From positions 14,091,592 to 14,155,591 of the forward strand of contig OZ024785.1 in assembly GCA_964017065.1 (NCBI GenBank): a stretch of 64,000 bases of DNA. The letters are read 5' to 3'. The notes beneath the pieces are model-generated. The model saw only the letters and a list, made by a program, of their open reading frames with translations. It had not been told where the DNA came from and made no database searches. Position 1 is the stretch's first letter. Every line of letters starts with the position of its first letter. Both the position numbers and the translations under genes were made by a program. This stretch comes from Haliclona indistincta (taxonomy: Eukaryota; Porifera; Demospongiae; Haplosclerida; Chalinidae). This document shows, piece after piece, positions 31,094 through 40,786 of the stretch.

Positions 31094-34000
31094 ATGGCGG
31101 AGAATCAACGGTCTCTTGTATCGGCTGCCATCGCGGTGTTTCCTTGTCGTTTGTTCTCTTTCTGCACAGGTTTGTGACTAATAAGCAATGTATTTTATCT
31201 ATGATTGATTTACTAATCTTTATCTGCTCTGTTTAGGCGATCAATGGCTACCCACCTTCTCTCACTTTGCGCGGGAATACATGATTGTTGAAGGTTATCT
31301 TTTACTTTAGATACCCCCCTCGAATAAGCGTGGGTTAATTAATTGACACCTCGAGGTAGGTGTTAAATATTAGTCACGCGCGTGCTGCAGCAACTAAACA
31401 AAACTAAATACTAAACCCAAGACCTTAAAAACTTCGCCTAACTGCGCAAAGTCGAGAGGGTCTTCCTAACTAACTAAGGATCGTCGGGAGGGTCTTCCTA
31501 ACTAAGGATCGTCGAGAGGGTCTTCCTAACTAAAGATCGTCGGGAGGGTCTTCCTAACTAAGGATCGTCGGGAGGGTCTTCCTAACTAAGGATCGTCGGG
31601 GGTTGACTTCGGGGGTTCCTAACTACCTAACTGCAACAACTATGTAAAATGTTAGCTTGCAGTAGATTGGGTGTCTAGCGAGTAAATGCTTGCAGTTTTC
31701 TGCCAGTGTGGGCCCGCCCACGCACAAAGTTGCGCAGCTAAGATATGAAGCATACATTATCAGCAAATAATGTATGGTTCACGCTTCACGATTTTGCTAC
31801 AGTCGATTTCAGTTCCGTTCGAACAGAAGCTTTTGCTGGCGTGACGAGTGAGTGCCGTGCGCTGGCCGCGTAACGCGTAGCCACGCCCCACAACAGTCCA
31901 CACATGTAAAAATGGATGAATTACTACAAGCGTTATGCAACGGGTCAAACACCACACGGAGTACTCGATACGCGATGTTCGAACAGAACTGAAATCGACT
32001 GTAGAAGCATGAAAACCGCTGTACGCACGCAACCCGTGTCGACACGGGTCAGCCTGGTTGTGCAAAGCGAGCTGGGCCAGCACGGTTCAGCTCGCATTGC
32101 ATAGCGTTCACACTAGGGGCAACGCGCGTCAACCCGGGACTTCACTACAGGATAGCAGCGCATGTCTAATGAAATTGTGTAAACAAGCTATGGACGCTAT
32201 CTCGATCATGCCGCTTGTGTGCTGTGCCCTGCGAGCATTATATGTAGACACACGCAGTTGAATTAGTGGTCAGCACTGATTGGCCTCTGTTTGCACACTG
32301 CATTGTGATTGCTGTACAGAAAGGTATAATAGCTGCAGTATGTGAAATGGTGGTATTCCACCGAGGCATCTGCACCCTTGGTGCTTTTATTCATTATTGA
32401 ACAAAATTAATTTTTTTGTGCTTTTAGTAGGTAAACCAGATGGGGAAATCATCATAATTGGAACTACGGTGTCAGTAGGAACAGGAATTTCACTGTTAAT
32501 ATTTTCATGCTGCATCCCATTAATTGTGAAACTTAGAAAAGGTATATGCTGGAAATTGTCATAGATTTATTATTATAATTATTTTATGAATTAATAGGAA
32601 AGAAAAGAGAAAGGTATGATACATCACGGGAGACCAATCAGATTTATAGTGAACCCCACTACTATTTGGAAACTTGTATTGTAAGTGCTTAATTCATGTT
32701 CATGTGTACAACTTACGTGATGTAAAGCATGTCCAGTGTACAGTATGCATGCAATTCCACTGAGTCGGCGTTCACACGGCTCCACTTCAAAAGTAACCGG
32801 GTATCAGGTATTCGTTTATGTACAGTGTTCACACGTATTCGTGTGCACCAAAACTACTACTACCAGAGCCTGGTATGCATAGGCAGCTGCAGGAATTTGA
32901 AGTAGTCCGGGCTCGTTTTAGCGGCGCGCTTGCGCGGGCGCAAAAATTTTCCGTTAATGATATTCATATAGGGTGTGGTTTCATTATTTTAGCTCTCGTG
33001 ACATTCTGCGAAGCGAAAAACGAGCTCATCTACTTGGTCTCACAGGATCGAAGATAAGTCTCGTTACTACAAGCCTATTTATCCTTGAAAAATGCACGTT
33101 ATATACGTTGCGCTCGCACATTAATATTTCAGCTAGCCAAGCCAGCCCGGGCCTGCAGCCGCTTATGCTGGTATGAGGCTATAGCCATGCATGGATGCCT
33201 CCCAAGCGCGCGAGCACACAACAATCACATGTGCAGCATAGTGGCTCTAAGTATTCGGATTCCAGGTTCACACGGCGCCTGATATTGACTCTGATTTCAA
33301 GGTCTCCACTAAAGTCTCTGGATACAAACGTACCTGGATTCAGTATCATTTTTATTGGATACGTGTGAATGAGAGGCCTAAATGGATAGAAATGTACCCG
33401 GGTTTCTGTGAATCCGAAGCCGTGTGAATGCCGCCTGATGAGGCATCAGCACCTTTGGTGCTTTATTTATACGGTGCATGAATGCCAGTCACAAATCAGT
33501 GTCTAAAAATTTTGCTAGATAAACGTGAAGGTGAAGCTATCGATTGTATTGAAGAGGATCCCCAATATGTAACTTTTGATGATCCAAAGGTAATAATTAT
33601 AAATATTGTAGCTTTTATACAGTTACTATGTACTAGTTAAAGCACCGCTCCGAGTGCTCTACGCATTATAATAGCACGACTCGAGTGCTATTATATTGTG
33701 CAGAGCACGAGAAAAGCAATGCTTTAACAGGTTTAGAGTGTGACCTTGTACAATTGTCGTAAAGAACTTAGCTAGCAACTGCAGACATTCGACGTTCACC
33801 CGTACGCCGCCATATTAATCTGAATAATGAAAACCGTGCACAAGCACGTGGTGCATTGCAAAGGGCCCTTGGCTGAATTGTATCGAGCGGAGGCATAGCG
33901 CTGCTACTAGGCTGTGGACTGAGAATGAACTCCGAAAACCAGCCACCAAGGAAAAGAAGTGCCTTTCTCTACCTAAGCCTCGTTGTTCTAGAGCATTAAA

Positions 34001-37000
34001 GGAATCCACCAATCGTTTTGCCAAACCAGTCGATGAAAGTAAGCTGCCAAAGGAGTAGTTCCACGCAAGACCGAGCAAACTACTCAGTGGGCAATGAGTA
34101 ACTTTGAAAGTTGGCGTACATCTCGGGAATCTAGTTCCTCGGATGCTGCTGTTTGATGCAAAGCTGGATGCTACTCAGAGCATTGATGATCCAGCGAAGC
34201 CAACCGGTGGTACGAATTCGTCCTGTAATCCAGGAATATCTGGGAACTTTCATCATTGCACCATTAGTATTGCTATGAAGTGAACACAGGTGCATCAATA
34301 CTGTTTGGCATTTCATTTGTGCTTAAATGACATTTTTGTTTGGAATTTCATGGTTGCAATACTTGCTATTTGACAGTTAAATTAGCACATCATCACTAGG
34401 AAGATCGAGCACTGGATTTAGGAAAATAGAGTATGATACCATACAAGATCAAAGGCACCACCAGTGCTCTATATTCCATAGTTAGCACAGGCCCATTGTT
34501 CTAACAGTGCTCTATTTTCCCAACTGTGCTCTTACAGCGCGTTTACACTTGTGGAACCGTTCTGATCCGGTCTTTGGAATCGATCTGGGAACGGTACTGT
34601 GCGCCGTTTACACTATCCAGATTCCAGAGCCAACTGAACTATTAAGCATGCCTCTAGCATCACGTGATTTGACCACACCCCTTGCATTGGGTGTGGTTGT
34701 TAACGCCCAACTACAAGGACTTCGCTGGAAGGACTTCGTTGTTGCTCCAAGCCACCATTGTCCAGCAATCCTCGATAGTGAAACAACCTGAAACTCACAC
34801 GCGTGGTGGGCGAAGCGAAAGCGCCCATTTTAGTACGCAAAAACCCATACTTGGGATCGCTTCCGTTTACACTATAAAAATTAACCGTTCTGGATCGGTC
34901 TGGACCTACACTTGTATGTCGAACCGATCCCAGCGAATCGGATCGGTTTGGAACGGTTCTGCATCCGTTTACATTGGACTTGGAACGGTTCTGGAACCGT
35001 TCTAAGCTTAAGTGTAAACGGGCTGTAAGTGTTGTCAAAGCATGTCCAGTGTACAGTATGCATGCAATTCCACCGAGGCATCAGCATGTACGGTGCTTTA
35101 TTTATACAGTGCATGAGTACCAGTCTCAAATTAGTGTCTAAACCTTTTGCAGGCTAAAAGTGAACCTATTTATTATATACTAGAGGATCCACAAGATGAA
35201 CCAAAGGTATTAATTAGAGTACCAGTCACAAATGAACAGATTTCACGAAACCCTCGGCGTGTTGCACATTGTAGAGTTAGCTCCTTAGTTATGGTTTGCA
35301 GAAGGAGCTTTGCAGCTAAAGCCAACCTGCTTGCTATTGAAACTGCACTGCTAACCAGAAGACAGCAAAGTGCTGACCACAATCGAGACAAGGTGTGTCA
35401 AGTGGGCGTGACCGTGAACACGAGTAGCTTGGTAGCCATTGCTCTTGGCTTTGATAGGCTTTTTCTTGAGATGTCTACGCACCCCCAGAGCTGTCCTAAG
35501 GTTTAGATGGAATCTACAAGTACCTAGGTAGCCAAATATGGGCGCTTTTGCCGTCAGAGAGGTCAAAGACGGCCGTCAAGGTGAGCCAGCCATAACTCGA
35601 GAACGAAAGCACTTTAGCAAAATCCACGAGTCACATTGCAAGCCATGGTCATGCTTAGCCTGTTCATACCTTAGTTGACGCGTAGAAGCGATCGCTGATC
35701 TCTGTAGCAGAAGAGACAGACCGACCGAACGACAAAGCAAGTACCGTAACCCTCGCGCATGCGCCGAGGGTTAATCAGTGTCTAAACCTTTTGCAGGCTA
35801 AAGATTATGAAGTTCCACTAAAAGTAATTGGGGCGAGCCTGAGCGAGCCCCACATTGATTGGCACAATGGCCCACGCGGCGGGGAATGTATCTATCTGGC
35901 TGGCTGGCTGGCTATCTGTCACGGGGTAGCGTTTGTCCTTTTCAATGTTCCCGAGAACTAGGAAACGCCCTCTTTAGCACGTGCGCACATTATAATTGGC
36001 GCTTGGTTTCAAACAAGCTGAGCATTCTGGCAAGGCAATGACGCAGATGACTCAGGGACGACAACAACAGAGATCAGAGACACCTGAAAAGCAACAACTT
36101 TATACGACAAGGCCGCTACCAGAAAGTCACCCGATGAACGTGAAAGCGGACGTGAAGCGACAAAAAGAATATCAAAGGGCCTACCGGAGACGCCGGCGGA
36201 AAGCAGTAGCTGCAACAGAGCAAACAGTAACTTAGGTACGTCTAATGAGCTCGTGTGTGATAGCAGTAGAGCCTGCAGTGAGTGAGGAGACCGAGGAAGT
36301 CACTCATCTGACAAAAGTCACTCATCTCATCTTCCGGTACATTGTTCCCATGACGCCTAGGCAAGGAATACGCTCAGCAAGAGATAATTGGAGAAACTGC
36401 ACCATATCTGCACTGATTCTATTCACCATCAACAAACCCATTAGCGCTGTTAAATATTAACACTATAGCACAGAAATCTGTGGTGAAACTGGTGTTCACA
36501 TAATACAGACTTATCTACTAAAAATAATCTGGACTCACCACATAACCTGGTGCAAATAATAATTATAATTTATGTTATACACTAACAAGGCTAAATTATT
36601 ATAATTAATTTTATGTTATACACTAACAAGGCTAAATTATATCAAAGCTCAGGCTCGCCCCTGCCATTCCATGAATGTACTAGTAATTAAAAAAGATTTC
36701 TAACGAATCAACTGTTATACACTGTACTGTTATGTGTTAATGCAAGAGTTCATTATCTAAGAGTATGTAACCATCAATATACCCCCTTGGAGGTGTTGGA
36801 CATTTTCTGCTTCACAAGTTTACTTATACACAGAGATGATTATCATTATTGCTGTTGTGAATATCATTACACAATGGTGAAATCATTAGCATAGCAGCCC
36901 TAATGCTTTCTGCTGTACAAACTTGTGACACAGAAAATGTCCAATGCTGTCCAAATGGGGTATATTGACGGTTGCATACTCTTAAGTATTGAACTCTTGG

Positions 37001-37988
37001 TTAATGTAATATTATGTAATATATAAACCATGGCTTGGAGGTGTGTATGCCGAATATACCACCCGAGGTCGAGGTCAGAGGAAGTTTGCAGCCGAGATAA
37101 ACCCCGAGCGAAGCGAGGGGTTTATCGAGGCTGCAAACTTCCGATGACCGAGACCGAGGGTGGTATATTCGGCATACACACCGACAAGCCATGGTTCATA
37201 TGTTATATACCTTAGCGTGTGGGCGTCGCTTCTTGCTCGCGTTCGCGTGGATCTCGATTTAGCGGTGAGTCACGGGCCGAGAGGAGGCCCCAAGTGTGTA
37301 CGCGTACCTGAGTAGAGTGTGTGGCAAAGACTTGGACAGCTTTGTGCTTCTAGAGCGAAAGAGCGATCGCCAAGTTTTACAAATTGTTCTTGCAATATTC
37401 AACATGACTTGGGCGGGGTTTGTCACATGCTTGCCAATTTAATACCCACTAGTGTCAGGATGATTGTACACTATAAATCTCAGCCACTTCTGCGCATCTT
37501 TGCCTTGCAACTGGGTGCTGCTAGTTGCAAGGCGAATAACTTTCCGAGGATGCTGTCGTGCAACCTCAACCTGATCACGTGACCAGGGCACACCTCTTGG
37601 TTAACCCCTTGAGGAGTGTATTTCTCATATACCACCATGGTGGTATATATCGCATAATCTCCATGGTGGATTATGCGATATATACCACCATGGAGGTATA
37701 TGAGAAATTTGCTCTTCAATGGGTTAACTGAGGTGTGCACTAAGGTGGGGAATATGGCAAATATACCACCTGTGCCTTGTATGGGGACGTCCACTCACTA
37801 TGGTATATGTGTGATTTATGTATTGTTCGAACTGTCTGTGTGTTGTGCTATATAAGTGTGTAAATCCATTGATAAAAGAGTCTTACCTTTTGCAGACTGA
37901 CAGTCCATATGCTGACATAAAGTTTACAAAAGGACCAAAACCTCCTCCTAGTCATGGCGAAACAGTGTATGCCACGGTGAAAATATAA
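31094..37988 (+). CDS. Single-pass membrane protein with a tyrosine-motif tail, eight exons
   Basis: Exons: 31094-31169, 31237-31293, 32428-32541, 32598-32680, 33500-33589 (or from 33519), 35153-35206, 35797-35823 and 37896-37988 (TAA), about 197 codons. ATG has context CAAGATGG. Exons 1-2 give a short, possibly signal-bearing extracellular part. Exon 3 has a hydrophobic span (EIIIIGTTVSVGTGISLLIF) followed by basic KLRK, a type I membrane topology. Exons 4-8 each carry tyrosines in SH2-type contexts: YSEP, YYLE, YVTF, YYIL, YEVP, SPYADI (fits ITIM) and TVYATV (fits ITSM). Late exons are phase 0-0. Exon 5 only keeps frame if the weaker upstream acceptor at 33499 is used; the acceptor matching its paralogues would shift frame. 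The role (adhesion or immune-type signalling receptor) is inferred. Extra extracellular exons may be missed in intron 2. Confidence 0.62.
31447..31612. repeat. 28-bp tandem repeat in intron 2 of the receptor gene
   Basis: GGAGGGTCTTCCTAACTAAG-GATCGTCG recurs about five times with small changes. Confidence 0.85.
31798..32004. repeat. Inverted repeat (probable MITE) in intron 2
   Basis: CTACAGTCGATTTCAGTTCC-GTTCGAAC on the left is matched by GTTCGAAC-AGAACTGAAATCGACTGTAG on the right, with about 150 bp between. Confidence 0.7.
32764..33435. mobile_element. MITE with GGCGTTCACACGGCT termini in intron 4
   Basis: Left GTCGGCGTTCACACGGCT and right AGCCGTGTGAATGCCGCC are imperfect inverted copies. 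TGA on both sides suggests a 3-bp duplication, as in PIF/Harbinger elements. The duplicated intron at 35060 shows the unoccupied form, ATTCCACCGAGGCATCAG. Confidence 0.65.
33590..34531. other. Receptor intron 5 sequence without a supported gene
   Basis: Holds inverted GCACTCGAG/CTCGAGTGC-like words near 33640-33720 and repeated CAGTGCTCTA words near 34400-34530, probably old MITE pieces. The minus-strand frame at 33.8-34.1 kb has no recognisable features. Confidence 0.4.
34533..35028. mobile_element. MITE with CAGCGCGTTTACACTT termini in intron 5
   Basis: TTACAGCGCGTTTACACTT on the left and AAGTGTAAACGGGCTGTAA on the right are inverted. Inside are repeated GGAACGGTTCTGGAACCGTT words near both ends. 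TA on each side could be the duplicated target, but TTA/TAA is also possible. Confidence 0.7.
35831..36661. mobile_element. Element with GGGGCGAGCCTGAGC termini in intron 7
   Basis: GGGGCGAGCCTGAGC (35831-35845) and GCTCAGGCTCGCCCC (36647-36661) are perfect inverted copies. The left end sits only 8 bp after the exon 7 splice junction. Inside, a plus-strand frame from ATG 36038 to TAG near 36235 is basic (VKRQKEYQRAYRRRRRKAV) and may be a remnant of element coding sequence. No clear duplication was found. Confidence 0.55.
36733..37012. repeat. Foldback palindrome 1 in receptor intron 7
   Basis: Arms TAAGAGTATGTAACCATCAA-TATACCCC and their complement near 36950-36984 are joined by about 60 bp. 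Weaker pairing extends outward through CAAGAGTTCA. Confidence 0.8.
37022..37200. repeat. Foldback palindrome 2 in receptor intron 7
   Basis: Arms of about 85 bp, almost perfect: AAACCATGGCTTG, GTGTATGCCGAATATACCAC and AGTTTGCAGCC, each mirrored to the right of a centre near 37112. There is essentially no loop. Confidence 0.9.
37588..37740. repeat. Foldback palindrome 3 in receptor intron 7
   Basis: Arms of about 75 bp around 37665 include ACACCTC, GGTTAACCC and TCTCATATACCACCATGGTG, each mirrored on the right. Many bases are ATATACCACCATGG words, shared in style with palindromes 1 and 2. Confidence 0.88.
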
Positions 37989-38587
37989 AAGGTAATAATA
38001 AAATTACTATTATGATTATTATGTTATGATGCTGATCACTTAGCACATGACCTGAGAAGAACTGAGTGTGAACTGAGTGTATGTCTGTGAACTGGCTGAA
38101 CTGTTCTTGAACTGTCTGTGTGCTATGCTATATAAGTGTGTAAATCCATTAATAAAAGAGTGTCTTGTAGTAATTCAGTTGAGTCTGTCACTGTTTGATA
38201 TTGCTACATGTTGCGGAGATTATTTGCGCAATTGGCATGCTACAGCAACTGCATGGCTGTACAAAATTGGTGTTGCTACCAAACTTGTGATTGCTGTGTG
38301 AAGCTATAGCAACCCTGCACATTAAAATAGCAATACGGTTAGCAAAAAGTCATTCGCTAATGATATTCATGCGCATTCGCCACCTTAATTTAGGGAGGTA
38401 GCAGCTATTGTTGCAATCCTTTTTATTTAAAATCTTGTCAGTTTTCTTTTTACAATCTTGTTTCCATACTTTTTTGATACATGTACCAATCCTAAATCTC
38501 TCGCATTTTAGTTAAAATGTTTTTATTATATTTATGTGAAACTGCAGTAATAATTCGTTGTTCATAATACAAAGTCCAAAAAGGTAG

Positions 38588-39691
38588 TCAGTCACAGAGC
38601 GGCAGGGAAATGAGACTGCCAGGACCCCATGATCGAAACTGCATTCCCCAACTGTACCGCCATCGATAGTCTCTGAAAGAGGTAACCAGTGGATTTAGGG
38701 TCGCCTGATTGCAGGGTAATTCTTCTAGCGAGGTCTTTAATGAAAGAAAAAGTTTTGGGACCAAGCACACCAGTTGTCTCGATAGCAATAGGGGTAAAAG
38801 AGTGTGAATGGGACAAATTTGCATATTTCTCCAGCTATTGAGACTCAGCTCTGGCAGCTACATCACCAGGTGCATGGGCAGCCAAACTCTGATAGGATGG
38901 TGCATAGGTGTCGATACAAGTGGCATCCCAAACTAGAGGCTTTCCAGAAGACCAAGGGATGATGGATATCCCATCAGGACGTTTGCCATCCACTCTGGAC
39001 AAACCAGGGGGTTCTAAGCGGGAGGGAATGTTTGCAGAGGAAAGCGATCTGAAGATGACGTTATTAAGGGCAGCATGCCTCGAGTGCCTACCCTCACTCT
39101 TTCTGCAGCTTAAACTATGTCTGCCAAAAGAATCAACTGACTGGCCGCATCTCTGGCACTGGTGGGGAGAACAAAGAGGAGTGCCAAGACGAAGACCAAC
39201 CGCAATCCTCACAGAATCATCATCAAGCCGAAGGCCAAGATTTGAGATTGGCAAGGCATGCAACCAAGCACCTGACTCACTCACTCACGGCAAGATGCCG
39301 CTAGGAGACGGGCTCTGTCGGCAGTACAGGAAGCGTTGTCAAGCAACCGTTTAGAAACAGACTCAGCTCTTGGTCTATCCCACGCCTTCTGAAGAAAAGC
39401 TTCATCATCAGTAGGTGGATGAGAATCATGGTCTGAGGACCACAATGTAAGGGCATTAGAAATTAGAGGTGAGGAAAGAATAGAGTGACTCGAAGAGAGG
39501 ATAGACTGCACTAGAGCCGAAGAAGAGTGGGCAGAGGCTAGGAAAGCAGAGGGGGCAACTTCTACAGCGCTACGGATACCAAGGCCACCTAGGCTGATAG
39601 GGAGAGAGGCTTGGAGCCAGGCAGCACTTGAAGAATCAATAGATGTGTTAGTGATTGAGCTCATGCAGTGAGGAGGCAAGGACAGAGTCAT
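38588..39691 (-). pseudogene. RLE-type non-LTR retrotransposon, C-terminal part
   Basis: Three minus-strand frames follow one another: 39691-39281 (LPISLGGLGIRSAVEVAPSA, the end of the RT-thumb region), 39284-38835 with a CCHC zinc knuckle ([18 protein letters not shown]) and the endonuclease-like [11 protein letters not shown]...[10 protein letters not shown], and 38816-38592 (ETTGVLGPKTFSFIKDLARR). Frame jumps near 39283 and 38830 show it is broken. A zinc knuckle followed by RPD...D is the mark of restriction-like endonuclease elements (R2/NeSL/Hero-type). It does not overlap the RT fragments at 15.5-23.5 kb and could be the same family. Confidence 0.8.
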
Positions 39692-40100
39692 ACTCCTTCA
39701 AGGAGTCCGAAGCAAAACAAGGGGCAGTCCGAAGGAGGTAGAGCAGTTTAGAAATGTTTTTATTACTCGTTTCTTTTCTTTTTTATTTACTTAGTTGGCA
39801 CTTGTGCTAATACAGTGCAAAGAGAACTATTCCACTGACTGCAGCTATAGCTGCACTAAATCAGCTCTGCACTGTACAGTGTACACGTACCATGCAACAT
39901 TAGCTAAGCTTAACCTAGCATTCTTACAAGCTTGAACAGACAAATCCAGTGTAACAGTGAAGATTTGCTCGTTGTCTGCTGTGAAAACTGCAGCACTCGC
40001 GTTTCGCGTTCCAAGAAATTTGTACTAAGGTGTGCTTGTATTAGAACAATTATATACACGGGCGTGCGCGAGTAGGCGTAACCTAGTAACGGAGTTCATG
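39692..40100. other. No supported gene
   Basis: Separates the LINE fragment from the MITE at 40.1 kb. No frames or repeats of note. Confidence 0.4.
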
Positions 40101-40108
40101 CAGAATGC

Positions 40109-40732
40109 GCAGTACAGTACAGGCAGGGGGGTACGACAAGCTAATTTATTCTGACGTAATGCTGACGTAGCTTCACGTAGGCAATAATTTAGTAAACCAG
40201 AATACATTGCGTCTTTCCTGGTCTGCTACGCCTTTCGAGGACAATTTGACCGGTAAGTATGTTGCGAAATGGATTCTACTGCCCAAGACCTTTCGTTTAA
40301 GCTACCGTACCCCACCCGTACCTCTTTTAGTTTTTGCAGTACAGAGAGATGAAGATAGATAATTGGTTGGCAAAATTATTCACCCAAGAAAGCACCAACG
40401 TAATCAAAACAGCATTGCTATCGTTCTTGAGCATCAGTCGGTTAATAATATAAAGAAATTGCGACTGTGACGCACAAACTCTGGCTGCAATACGCACAAA
40501 TGTTGTCCAATCACTGTAACAGCAGAAAACTTGTTTTAGTTATTTTCACTAGATTGTTCTGGTTTATTACTTGCCTTGACCTGGAGTGTAAACAGTGCAA
40601 ACTTGAGCTCGATGTCATGTACTATAGCGCGATGGCAAACTGTTAAACTATCCTGCATACATTCCAAAGCCTTTCCTTGATGTAGTGGGCGTGTCAATAC
40701 GTCATATTAAATTAGCCTGTCGTACCCCCCTG
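40109..40732. mobile_element. hAT-like MITE with CAGGGGGGTACGACA termini
   Basis: CAGGGGGGTACGACAAGCTA (from 40124) is inverted at 40707-40732. The 8-bp word CAGAATGC lies at 40733-40740 directly after the right end and at 40101-40108, but 15 bp (GCAGTACAGTACAGG) separates the left copy from the terminal repeat. CAGGGG ends and an 8-bp duplication fit hAT. The 15 bp may be a small later duplication of the left end. Confidence 0.6.
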
Positions 40733-40786
40733 CAGAATGCATGGAATGGAGTCTGTTATGGACCAAAAATCGCTGTTTTCCTGGAA

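Noticed and set aside
32110..32260. Further Harbinger-like end (GCGTTCACACTAGG) in receptor intron 2
   Set aside because: No matching inverted end or duplication could be found, so no element is claimed.
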